From assembly GCA_017617395.1 (NCBI GenBank), contig JAFZWG010000073.1:1-32658 (forward strand): 32,658 nucleotides of DNA, written 5' to 3'. Below are positions 1 through 7,011 of this stretch, one piece after another (the stretch's first letter is position 1; each line of letters starts with the position of its first letter). The translations under genes and the position numbers were made by a program. Origin of the DNA: Lachnospiraceae bacterium (lineage in GTDB: Bacteria; Bacillota; Clostridia; Lachnospirales; Lachnospiraceae). Below the pieces are notes generated by a model. The model was not told where the DNA came from. It saw only the letters and a program-made list of their open reading frames with translations, and ran no database searches.

Positions 1-1158
1 ACGCTTTCGTGCCTTGCGGCGATGGGCGCGCGCGTGGAGCGGGACGCGGACGGCATCGCGGGCAACGTCGCGATCGGCGGCCTGTCGCTTGACCGGGTGC
101 CGGACGGCGTGACGCTTGACTGCCACGAGAGCGGCAGCACGCTTCGCTTTTTGATCCCGATGGCGATGCTTTCCGGGAGGACGGTGCATTTTACGGGGAG
201 CGAGCGGCTGATGCAGCGGCCCCTCGGCGTCTACGAGGAGCTGTCCGCGAAAAATGGAGGCGTCTTCCGCCTCGAAGGTCGGACCCTGACGGTCCGCGGC
301 GGTCTTTCCGCGGGCGAGATCAGCGTGCCGGGCAACATTTCGAGTCAGTTTATCACGGGCCTTTTGCTGGCGCTGTCGTCGGCATCCGCTCCAAGCCGGA
401 TTCTTGTCACGGACCGCTTCGAGAGCAGCTCGTACACGGATATTACGGTTCGCGTCCTGCGCGATTTCGGCAGGGACGTGACGCGCAGCGACCGCGAGTT
501 CACGGTGACGCCGGATGCGGGAGCGCTTGTCCGCGGCAGCATCGCGGCGGGGATTTCCGCGGTGAAGGAGTGCGGTGAGGCTGCAGGTTTGACAGCGGAC
601 CGACAATACAGACAATACGCCGTCGAGGGCGACTGCTCGAACGCGGCGTTTCTGGAGGCGCTTGCGATCCTTGCGGGCGACGGGGCGCTGACGGTTGCCG
701 GCGTGCCGGAGGACACGGCGCAGGGCGACCGCGTGTACCGTGAGATGCTTCGCGGCCTTGCGGACGGCTCGATGCGGGAGTTTGACCTCTCGGACTGCCC
801 CGATCTGGCGCCGTGCATGTTTGCGATGGCTGCATTTTTCGGCGGGGCGCATTTTACGGGGACTGCGCGGCTCGCGATCAAGGAGAGCGACCGGGCGCGC
901 GCGTGCGCGGAGGAGCTCGCCAAATTCGGCGCTTCCCTCACGGTCGGCCCCAACGACGTGACCGTCTCGTGCGAGGCGCTGCATGCGCCGGCGGAGGTGC
1001 TCTCGGGGCACAACGATCACCGCATCGTCATGGCGATGGCGCTTCTTTGCACGGTGACCGGCGGAACGATCGACGGCGCGGAGGCCGTCGCGAAGAGCTA
1101 CCCCGACTTTTTCACGGTGATCGCGGGCGCGGGCATCCGGCTCGCCACGGAGGAATGA
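1..1158 (+). CDS. aroA: 3-phosphoshikimate 1-carboxyvinyltransferase (EPSP synthase), 5' partial
   Basis: EPSP synthase transfers the enolpyruvyl group of PEP to shikimate-3-phosphate, the sixth step of the shikimate pathway, in the cytoplasm. The reading frame is open from base 1, so the N-terminus lies outside the window; about 385 codons are present of the usual 420-430. Visible family motifs are the substrate-binding block CHESGSTLRFL, the GNISSQFITGLLLAL stretch, KESDRA, and the C-terminal GHNDHRIVMAMAL motif. The stop is one base before the GNAT start, and tyrA and DAHP synthase follow, so this is an aromatic amino acid operon. The first in-frame ATG (22) is internal to the family alignment and is not the true start. 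Confidence 0.95.
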   Translation, partial: TLSCLAAMGARVERDADGIAGNVAIGGLSLDRVPDGVTLDCHESGSTLRFLIPMAMLSGRTVHFTGSERLMQRPLGVYEELSAKNGGVFRLEGRTLTVRGGLSAGEISVPGNISSQFITGLLLALSSASAPSRILVTDRFESSSYTDITVRVLRDFGRDVTRSDREFTVTPDAGALVRGSIAAGISAVKECGEAAGLTADRQYRQYAVEGDCSNAAFLEALAILAGDGALTVAGVPEDTAQGDRVYREMLRGLADGSMREFDLSDCPDLAPCMFAMAAFFGGAHFTGTARLAIKESDRARACAEELAKFGASLTVGPNDVTVSCEALHAPAEVLSGHNDHRIVMAMALLCTVTGGTIDGAEAVAKSYPDFFTVIAGAGIRLATEE

Positions 1159-1159
1159 T

Positions 1160-1633
1160 ATGAATCGGATTCGCAGAGCGGAGCTTCGGGACATCCCGGG
1201 CATCATGAAGCTTTTAGTGCAGGTGGACATGGTCCATCACGTCGGCCGGCCCGACCTCTTCAAGGGGCCCGCGACCAAGTACAACGAGGACGAACTCGCC
1301 GCGATCCTCGCGGACGATAACCGCCCCGTGTTCGTCTGTCTCTCGGAAAATGAGACAGTTGTCGGGCACGCGTTCTGCGCCAAAAAGCAGATTGTCGGCG
1401 ACTCGGTTCTGACCGACATTCGAACGCTTTACATCGACGATATCTGCGTCGACGAGGCCGCCCGCGGGCAGGGCGTCGGGCGCGCGATGTATGAGTATGT
1501 GAAGGATTTTGCGACGCGCGAGGGCTTCTACAACCTCACGCTGAACGTGTGGACGTGCAACCCCGGCGCGATGAAATTTTACGAGGCGATGGGGATGAAG
1601 CCGCAGAAGGTAGGAATGGAAACGATACTTTGA
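1160..1633 (+). CDS. GNAT family N-acetyltransferase
   Basis: A 157-residue GCN5-related acetyltransferase that would move the acetyl group of acetyl-CoA to an amine; the substrate cannot be read from sequence. The acetyl-CoA pyrophosphate loop is ARGQGVGRAM (about residues 101-110), preceded by the beta-4 strand YIDDICVDE and followed by the C-terminal NLTLNVW...AMKFYEAMGM segment typical of the fold. The start codon lies one base after the aroA stop, inside the aggaatgat junction, so translation is probably coupled. Its place between aroA and tyrA is transcriptional; a role in aromatic metabolism is not implied by the protein itself. Confidence 0.9.
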   Translation: MNRIRRAELRDIPGIMKLLVQVDMVHHVGRPDLFKGPATKYNEDELAAILADDNRPVFVCLSENETVVGHAFCAKKQIVGDSVLTDIRTLYIDDICVDEAARGQGVGRAMYEYVKDFATREGFYNLTLNVWTCNPGAMKFYEAMGMKPQKVGMETIL

Positions 1634-1700
1634 TGACAAGGGGACAGTCCCCAATTGTCACCAATGTGTCAGATGACAACTGGGGACTGTCCCTTTGTCA
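1634..1700. repeat. REP-like palindrome, two 27-bp arms
   Basis: Two 27-bp arms (1634-1660 and 1674-1700) are inverted copies with 25 of 27 matches around a 13-bp spacer. Each arm is itself near-palindromic: TGACAA, then GGGGACAGTCCCC, then TTGTCA. The element begins directly after the GNAT stop codon and ends shortly before the tyrA ribosome binding site; a short extra TCCCTTTGTCATC follows. The layout resembles REP/BIME-type intergenic repeats. A related fragment lies at 23476-23503. It could act as an mRNA stabiliser or partial terminator inside the operon. Confidence 0.8.
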
Positions 1701-1726
1701 TCCCTTTGTCATCTGAAGGAGGATAT

Positions 1727-2587
1727 ATGCTGCTTGATAAGAACACCAGAGTTTTGATTGTCGGTCTCGGCCTGTTGGGCGGAAGTTACGCGACGGCGCT
1801 GTCGCGGCAGGGGTATCGGGTGACCGGTATCGCCAGGAGACAGGAGAGCGTCGACTATGCGATCGCGCACGGGATGATCGAGAAGGGAAGCGCATTTGTC
1901 GACGCGGAGCTGCTCGCGGAGGCGGATCTGATCGTATTTTCGCTGTATCCGCACGTGTTCCTCACGTGGATCCGCGAGAACGGCGACAAGCTTCGTCCGG
2001 GGACGGTCATCACGGACGTGACGGGCGTGAAGGGCTGCGTGGTAAGGCAGATTCAGGAAATGCTGCCGGCGGGCGTTGAATTCATCGCGGCGCACCCGAT
2101 GGCCGGACGCGAGTCGAGCGGTATCGAGTACAGCGATGACAGAATTTTCCGAGGGGCGAACTACATTGTGGTGCCCACGGAGGCCAATTCGGAGCGCGCA
2201 ATCACGATGTGCAAGGCGCTCGGAGAGACGCTCGGCTGCAAGGACATCTCGGTGCTCGACGTGGAGAGCCACGACCGCATGATTGCATTCCTGTCGCAGC
2301 TGACGCACTGTATCGCGGTTTCCCTGATGTGCGCGTGCGATGCGCCCGACCTGGAGCGCTACACGGGAGACTCGTTCCGCGACCTGACCCGCATCGCGAA
2401 CATCAACGACGAGATGTGGAGCGAGCTGTTCCTGGCGAACAAGGACGCTCTTTTGAAGGAGATGGATGCGTACCGTGCGTGCTTCGACGAGCTGCGCGAC
2501 ACGATCGCGAACGGCGACCGCGAGAAGATGCGCGAGATGATGCGGCTCTCGACCGCGCGCCGCAAGCGCTTTGACAAGAAGAATTAG
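1727..2587 (+). CDS. tyrA: Prephenate dehydrogenase
   Basis: Oxidatively decarboxylates prephenate to 4-hydroxyphenylpyruvate in tyrosine synthesis, with NAD(P)+. The Rossmann motif GLGLLGGSYA begins at residue 13. Further family motifs are the catalytic-region AAHPMAGRESSGIEYSD, the RGANYIVVPT strand, and the helical C-terminal domain with HDRMIAFLSQLTHCIA. At 286 residues it has the two core domains and no C-terminal ACT regulatory domain. The ATG at 1727 is chosen because AAGGAGG sits just upstream (1716-1722) and the NAD motif follows at the usual distance; an upstream in-frame ATG (1655) would translate the REP-like repeat. Confidence 0.94.
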   Translation: MLLDKNTRVLIVGLGLLGGSYATALSRQGYRVTGIARRQESVDYAIAHGMIEKGSAFVDAELLAEADLIVFSLYPHVFLTWIRENGDKLRPGTVITDVTGVKGCVVRQIQEMLPAGVEFIAAHPMAGRESSGIEYSDDRIFRGANYIVVPTEANSERAITMCKALGETLGCKDISVLDVESHDRMIAFLSQLTHCIAVSLMCACDAPDLERYTGDSFRDLTRIANINDEMWSELFLANKDALLKEMDAYRACFDELRDTIANGDREKMREMMRLSTARRKRFDKKN

Positions 2588-2641
2588 GCTTCGGCCGATT
2601 TTGTAATATTCGAAAAATGGCTTCGGCCGGAGGTTATCGTT

Positions 2642-3670
2642 ATGAACATGCAATTTTTCCGCAAACTCCCGATCCCGCAGGAGGTGAAGGAGGAGTACCC
2701 CATCTCGGACGAGATGGCGCAGATCAAGCGCGAGCGCGACGAGGAGATCAAGGCGATCTTCAACGGCGAGAGCGATCGCTTTCTTTTGGTGATCGGACCG
2801 TGCTCGGCCGACCATCGCGACCCGGTGCTTGCGTACATCGAGAAGCTTCGTGAGGTGCAGAACAAGGTGGCGGACAAGATCCTCATCATCCCCCGCATCT
2901 ACACGAACAAGCCGCGCACCACGGGCGACGGCTACAAGGGAATGCTTCACCAGCCCGACCCGGAGGCGAAGCCCGATCTCTACAAGGGCATCGTCGCCAT
3001 CCGCGAGCTGCACCGCGCGGCCCTGTCGGACTACGGTTTCACGTGCGCGGACGAGATGCTGTACCCGGAGAACCACCGCTACCTGTCCGACCTTCTCGCA
3101 TACGTTGCGGTCGGCGCGCGCTCGGTGGAAAATCAGCAGCACCGTCTGACGGCGAGCGGCCTCAACATCCCCGTCGGCATGAAAAATCCTACCGGCGGCG
3201 ACATCGGCGTCATGATCAACGCGATCCACGCCGCGCAGCACGGGCACACCTTCATCTACCGCGGCTGGGAGGTCCAGAGCAAGGGCAACCCTTACGCGCA
3301 CGCCATCCTCCGCGGATATCTGGATTTTGCGGGCAAGAGCGTGTCGAACTACCACTACGAGGACGTGCTTCGCCTTAGCGACGCGTACGCCGGTGCCGGG
3401 CTCATCAACCCCGCCGTCATCATCGACACGAACCACAACAACTCCGGAAAGCGCTACCTCGAGCAGATCCGTATCGCGAACGAGGTTGTCGACAACCGCA
3501 ACTTAAACCCCGACATCAAGCGCCTCGTCAAGGGCCTGATGATCGAGAGCTACCTGGTGGACGGCCGCCAGGAGGTCGGCGGCAACGTGTTCGGCCAGTC
3601 GATCACCGACCCGTGCCTCGGCTGGGAGAAGACCGAGCAGCTGATCCTGCAGCTCGCGGAGAAGCTGTAA
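2642..3670 (+). CDS. aroF: 3-deoxy-7-phosphoheptulonate synthase, class I (AroFGH type)
   Basis: Condenses PEP and erythrose-4-phosphate to DAHP, the committed step of the shikimate pathway. At 342 residues it is the usual length for the type I-alpha family. Visible motifs are VIGPCSADHRDPVLAYIEKL (about residues 44-63), the PRIYTNKPRTTGDGYKG substrate loop, GARSVENQQHR, KNPTGGDIGVM, and the metal-binding IDTNHNNSGKR region. GGAGG lies 8 bases before the ATG. It closes the aroA-GNAT-tyrA-aroF operon before the terminator at 3723. Which amino acid inhibits it cannot be told; pairing with tyrA makes tyrosine plausible. An 11-bp direct repeat GGCTTCGGCCG (2587-2597, 2619-2629) lies in the gap after tyrA. 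Confidence 0.94.
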   Translation: MNMQFFRKLPIPQEVKEEYPISDEMAQIKRERDEEIKAIFNGESDRFLLVIGPCSADHRDPVLAYIEKLREVQNKVADKILIIPRIYTNKPRTTGDGYKGMLHQPDPEAKPDLYKGIVAIRELHRAALSDYGFTCADEMLYPENHRYLSDLLAYVAVGARSVENQQHRLTASGLNIPVGMKNPTGGDIGVMINAIHAAQHGHTFIYRGWEVQSKGNPYAHAILRGYLDFAGKSVSNYHYEDVLRLSDAYAGAGLINPAVIIDTNHNNSGKRYLEQIRIANEVVDNRNLNPDIKRLVKGLMIESYLVDGRQEVGGNVFGQSITDPCLGWEKTEQLILQLAEKL

Positions 3671-3690
3671 AGCTTGCCGAGAAGCTGTAA
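3651..3690 (+). repeat. 20-bp tandem duplication over the DAHP synthase stop codon
   Basis: Bases 3651-3670, encoding the last residues and TAA stop, are followed directly by a second copy at 3671-3690 with 18 of 20 identical. The first stop ends translation, so the second copy is untranslated. It looks like a slippage duplication that has since diverged at two positions. Confidence 0.85.
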
Positions 3691-3722
3691 AAAACAGCGA
3701 AAAATGCACCATAACAAACAAC

Positions 3723-3755
3723 GCCCCCGCCGGCATGTCCGGCAGGGGCATTTTT
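3723..3755 (+). terminator. Rho-independent terminator after the aro operon
   Basis: GCCCC and GCCGG (3723-3733) pair with CCGGC and GGGGC (3739-3749) around the loop CATGT with one C/A mismatch, followed by ATTTTTG. It lies between convergent genes; on the minus strand the bases after the hairpin are only moderately T-rich, so it mainly serves the plus-strand operon. Confidence 0.88.
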
Positions 3756-3783
3756 GTTTCGGGGTGTTCATTTTCCGAAGAGA

Positions 3784-4788
3784 TTACTTCTTGAAAACGA
3801 TTTGCGCGAAGTTGTAAAAACCGAGATTCCAGATTGCGAAATCGTGGCCGCCGGGGCACTCCATCCAGCGGAAGTTGACGCCGTCCGTGAGCTTCTCCGT
3901 GTAGGTCGGCAGATTCTTGGCCGCCATGGAGGCGCTCATGTAGGCGATGTTGTCGTTCGTGCCGCAGAGGTTGTACATGTAGTTCACCGGGTACGAGGCG
4001 AGCGGCTCGGCGTCGATGATCGAGGCGACCTTCTTGGCCTCATAGGACGTCGGCGCCGCGGAAAATGCACCGAACCAGCTGATGACGTCCAGGCACTCGC
4101 ACATGCCGATGTTGATCGTCTGCATGCCGCCCATCGAGAGGCCGGCCATCGCGCGGTGGTCGCGCACCGCGGTCGCGTCGGCGTCGGTGTAGACCGCGTA
4201 GTGGCTCTCCATGTAAGGCATCAGGTCGTTGCGCAGCTCCTTGCCGAAGACGTAGAAAGAGTTGCTGTCGCCGCTTGTGTTCGCAAAATCAGGGTACGAG
4301 CGGCCGTTCGGCGTGACCACGATGAACGGCTCGATGTCGCCGTAGTGGATCAGGTTGTCCATGATGGCCTTGACGGTTGAGGTCAGGCCGGTCATGCCCC
4401 ATTCGCGCTCGTTGCCGCCGATGCCGTGCATGAGGTAGAGAATGTTGTACTTCTGCGACGGGTCATAGTTCGGCGGGAGGTAGACAAATGCAGTCTTCGT
4501 ATACGTCGTGCCGTCTCCGCTTAAGTAGTCCTGCGTCTCGTAGGAAATCTCCTCGATGGTACCGCCGTCCTTCACGCGGTAGCGCTGGTAGACGGACGGA
4601 AGCTTCGTGTCGATGGAGGCGTGCACCGGCGTGGGCGTCGGTGTCGCGGGTTCGGGGGTCGGCGTCTCGGTCGCCGGGACCGCGGTCGGTGAAGGCGCCA
4701 CAGCGTCCTCGGCTTTTTTCTTGCCGCCGCACGCGGCGAGAACCGCTCCGAACACAAGTAATGTCAATAAAAGAGTCAATCGTCTCAT
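3784..4788 (-). CDS. Secreted lipoprotein esterase (esterase D / feruloyl esterase-like alpha/beta hydrolase)
   Basis: A 334-residue lipoprotein. The signal peptide ends in the lipobox VLAAC with the lipidated cysteine at residue 20, followed by a Pro/Thr/Glu linker (about residues 32-55) that would hold the enzyme off the membrane. The hydrolase domain carries GLSMGG with the nucleophile Ser218, a likely acid near CGTNDN (Asp279) and GGHDF with His315. The family includes feruloyl and acetyl-xylan esterases and esterase D; the substrate is not certain, but plant-polysaccharide deacylation is plausible for a tethered enzyme. The ATG overlaps the upstream MarR stop as ATGA (4785-4788), indicating coupled translation. 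Longer in-frame starts run through the MarR gene and are rejected. Confidence 0.88.
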   Translation of the reverse strand: MRRLTLLLTLLVFGAVLAACGGKKKAEDAVAPSPTAVPATETPTPEPATPTPTPVHASIDTKLPSVYQRYRVKDGGTIEEISYETQDYLSGDGTTYTKTAFVYLPPNYDPSQKYNILYLMHGIGGNEREWGMTGLTSTVKAIMDNLIHYGDIEPFIVVTPNGRSYPDFANTSGDSNSFYVFGKELRNDLMPYMESHYAVYTDADATAVRDHRAMAGLSMGGMQTINIGMCECLDVISWFGAFSAAPTSYEAKKVASIIDAEPLASYPVNYMYNLCGTNDNIAYMSASMAAKNLPTYTEKLTDGVNFRWMECPGGHDFAIWNLGFYNFAQIVFKK

Positions 4789-5252
4789 ACGCTTTTCCAA
4801 GCTCCTTCCCAGGTTCCGTCGAGCTGCTCCTCGATGTTGTTGCAGGCGCGCCGCATCAGGGACAGCAGAGAATTTTTCTCGTCCTCGGTCATGCCCGAAA
4901 GCGCAATCCGGTCGGCCTGCGCGGCCTTGTCGGACACCTGGCGCGCCAGCTTGCGGCCGTGGTCCGTGAGGTAGATCGCGTACGCGCGCTTCCCGCCGGA
5001 GACGTAAACCGTCTCCTTCTTGATCATGTCCTGCTTCTCCATCTTCGCTAAAAGCGAGGTCATCGTCGCCGGCTCCACGCGGCATCTCGCCGCGAGGTCC
5101 TTCTGCAGATACCCCTCCTCGTCGAAGAGGACATTCAAAACCTTGGGCTGCCCGGAGGTCAGTCCGAGCGACGCGTAGTAGCGGATGTTGTATGCGCGGT
5201 GCGCGTAGTAAAGAGAGAGCATCTCCCGGAAAAATCGTTCGTTGTCAGTCAT
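4785..5252 (-). CDS. MarR family transcriptional regulator
   Basis: A 155-residue winged-helix regulator. The recognition region is LTSGQPKVLNVLFDEEGYLQ followed by KDLAARCRVEPATMTSLLAKMEKQDMI, then the wing KRAYAIYLTDHGRKL, and helical dimerisation segments at both ends. Proteins of this family bind palindromes as dimers and usually control their own operon. It is translated first and overlaps the esterase by 4 nt, so it probably regulates that enzyme. A 14-bp palindrome upstream (5269-5282) is the likely operator. AGGGG lies 9 bases before the ATG. The ligand is unknown; phenolic compounds are common for the family. Confidence 0.92.
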   Translation of the reverse strand: MTDNERFFREMLSLYYAHRAYNIRYYASLGLTSGQPKVLNVLFDEEGYLQKDLAARCRVEPATMTSLLAKMEKQDMIKKETVYVSGGKRAYAIYLTDHGRKLARQVSDKAAQADRIALSGMTEDEKNSLLSLMRRACNNIEEQLDGTWEGAWKSV

Positions 5253-5268
5253 AGTCGTAAACCCCTAG

Positions 5269-5282
5269 ATTAGAATTCTAAT
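5269..5282 (-). promoter_or_regulatory. Perfect palindrome, likely MarR operator over the promoter
   Basis: ATTAGAATTCTAAT is a perfect 14-bp palindrome 17 bases before the marR start, in an A+T-rich patch that contrasts with the G+C-rich surroundings. It contains a -10-like TAGAAT on the minus strand, so a bound dimer would block the promoter. No clear -35 is seen. Confidence 0.65.
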
Positions 5283-5339
5283 TAGACTACTTAAAACTTA
5301 ACACAACCGGGCGCGCTCTGTCAAGCGGTAAAGGCAACG

Positions 5340-5379
5340 AAAAATGCCCGCGGCTGCATCTTTCGTGCGCGTCGCGGGC
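5340..5379 (-). terminator. Terminator downstream of the O-acetylhomoserine sulfhydrylase gene
   Basis: On the minus strand GCCCGCG (5379-5373) pairs with CGCGGGC (5352-5346) around a roughly 20-base loop that can pair further, followed by ATTTTTCG. It lies about 45 bases after the stop of the gene at 5425. Confidence 0.75.
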
Positions 5380-5424
5380 AATTTGTGACATGTATTATTA
5401 CATCCGTTTTGAAAAAACTTTGGA

Positions 5425-6696
5425 TCACTCTCCGAACGCCTGCTTGAGGTCGGCGAGAATGTCATCGATGTTCTCGGTGCCGACGGAGAGACGGATGAGG
5501 TCGGGAGCAACGCCCGCCTCGATGAGCTGCTCATCGGTGAGCTGACGGTGCGTGTGGCTTGCCGGATGAAGCAGGCAGGTCTTCGCATCCGCAACGTGCG
5601 TTACGATTGTGATGAACTTCAGGCTGTCCATGAAGTCGATGGAAGCCTGACGGCCACCCTTGATACCGAAGGCGATAACGCCGCACGTGCCCTTCGGGCA
5701 GTACTTCTTCGCAAGCTCGTAGTTTTTGTCGCCCTCAAGGCCTGCGTAGTGAACCCATGCAACCTTGTCGTTGCCCTGCAGGTACTTTGCAACCGCCAGA
5801 GCGTTGCTGCAGTGGCGCTCCATGCGAAGCGGAAGGCTCTCAAGGCCGAGGTTGAGGTAGAAAGCATTTTGCGGCGACTGGATGGAACCGAAGTCGCGCA
5901 TCAGCTGGCTCGTCGCCTTGGTGATGTAAGCGGCCTTGCCGAACTTCTTCGTGTAGGTGAGGCCGTGGTAGGACTCGTCGGGCGTCGTGAGGCCCGGGAA
6001 ACGCTCCGCGTTGGCATCCCAGTCGAAGTTTCCGCTGTCCACGATGGCGCCGCCGACGCAAACCGCGTGGCCGTCCATGTACTTCGTCGTCGAGTGCGTC
6101 ACGATGTCGCAGCCCCACTCGATCGGGCGGCAGTTCACGGGCGTCGCGAACGTGTTGTCAATGATGAGCGGCATGCCGTGCTTGTGCGCAAGCTTCGCAA
6201 AACGCTCGATGTCGAAGATCGTGACGGTCGGGTTCGTGATCGTCTCACCGAAGATACACTTGGTGTTGGGCTTGATCAGCGCCTCAATCTCCTCGTCGGT
6301 GCTGTCCTGATCGAAGAAAATGCACTCGATGCCCATCTTCTTCATCGTCACGCCGAACAGATTGTAGGTACCGCCGTAAATCGCCGTCGAAGCGAGGAAG
6401 CTGTCGCCGCACTCGCAGATGTTGAACACCGCGTAGAAATTTGCCGCCTGGCCCGAGGATGTCAGCATACCTGCGTAGCCGCCCTCCATCGCCGTAATCT
6501 TCGCTGCCACCGCGTCGTTCGTCGGATTCTGCAGGCGGGTGTAGAAATACCCCGAAGCCTCCAGATCGAACAGAGCGCCCATGGCGTCGCTCGTATCATA
6601 TTTGAAAGTCGTGCTCTGGTAAATCGGTAACTGTCTCGGTTCTCCCTGCGAAGGCTTCCAGCCCTCGTGGATACATTTTGTCTCAATCTTGGACAT
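5425..6696 (-). CDS. metY: O-acetylhomoserine aminocarboxypropyltransferase (sulfhydrylase)
   Basis: A PLP enzyme of the Cys/Met metabolism family that makes homocysteine (or methionine) from O-acetylhomoserine and sulfide (or methanethiol). At 423 residues it has the usual length. The N-terminus TKCIHEGW...PIYQSTTF is family-typical; YFYTRLQNPTND binds phosphate from the neighbouring subunit; the PLP lysine is Lys205 in HSTTKYMDGHA; the C-terminal HPASHTHRQL and IRLSVGTENIDDI motifs are present. AGGAGG lies 6 bases before the ATG. It is monocistronic between its own promoter (6793-6821) and terminator (5340-5379). Cystathionine gamma-synthase is less likely, given the length and the MetY-type N-terminus. 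Confidence 0.93.
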   Translation of the reverse strand: MSKIETKCIHEGWKPSQGEPRQLPIYQSTTFKYDTSDAMGALFDLEASGYFYTRLQNPTNDAVAAKITAMEGGYAGMLTSSGQAANFYAVFNICECGDSFLASTAIYGGTYNLFGVTMKKMGIECIFFDQDSTDEEIEALIKPNTKCIFGETITNPTVTIFDIERFAKLAHKHGMPLIIDNTFATPVNCRPIEWGCDIVTHSTTKYMDGHAVCVGGAIVDSGNFDWDANAERFPGLTTPDESYHGLTYTKKFGKAAYITKATSQLMRDFGSIQSPQNAFYLNLGLESLPLRMERHCSNALAVAKYLQGNDKVAWVHYAGLEGDKNYELAKKYCPKGTCGVIAFGIKGGRQASIDFMDSLKFITIVTHVADAKTCLLHPASHTHRQLTDEQLIEAGVAPDLIRLSVGTENIDDILADLKQAFGE

Positions 6697-6792
6697 ATTA
6701 ACCTCCTGTGGCCGCCCCGGCGCGGCAAAGTTGAAAATGCAATCCGCATCAACGCTTCTTCACAGCTTTCGCGCGAATTCGCTTTGGAAAAT

Positions 6793-6821
6793 AAAATACC
6801 ACAGCCACGGGGATTTGACAA
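6793..6821 (-). promoter_or_regulatory. Promoter of metY and ~90-nt leader
   Basis: On the minus strand TTGTCA (6821-6816), a 17-base spacer and TATTTT (6798-6793) make a good sigma-A-type promoter. The leader to the ATG is about 90 nt. I see no SAM-I, SAM-II or SAM-III riboswitch core in it, only a small possible hairpin (GTTGA paired with TCAAC). Confidence 0.75.
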
Positions 6822-6937
6822 CTGTTTTTGATTGCCGCGCGATTGCTTTTTCGTTGTGCTTGCCATAGATTTTGCCTATTAACGGTTCGGAAAATGAGGC
6901 TGTAATCTATCCCGATGCATTTGCCGAACCCGCGGAA

Positions 6938-6973
6938 GAAACAAAAAGAAGGCTGCCGCGATGTGCGACAGCC
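6938..6973 (-). terminator. Terminator of the flotillin gene
   Basis: On the minus strand GGCTGTCGC (6973-6965) pairs with GCGGCAGCC (6959-6951) with one G-T pair, followed by TTCTTTTTGTTTC. It lies about 40 bases after the flotillin stop. Beyond it a 7-bp inverted repeat (GGTTCGG 6884-6890, CCGAACC 6924-6930) is seen, with no gene in 6697-7011. Confidence 0.8.
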
Positions 6974-7011
6974 CTCTGTGGTTCGTTTATTGCTGTTTGG
7001 AACCGTTCGGA

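Noticed and set aside
1709-3436. 575-codon open frame antisense to tyrA and aroF
   Set aside because: Shadow of two well-supported genes; composition is typical of reverse-frame translation.
4789-5085. Longer N-terminus of the esterase (frame open to 5085)
   Set aside because: The extension lies inside the MarR gene and would bury the lipoprotein signal peptide.
6697-6792. Possible SAM riboswitch in the metY leader
   Set aside because: The leader is short and lacks the conserved cores of the SAM families known to me; only one weak hairpin was seen.
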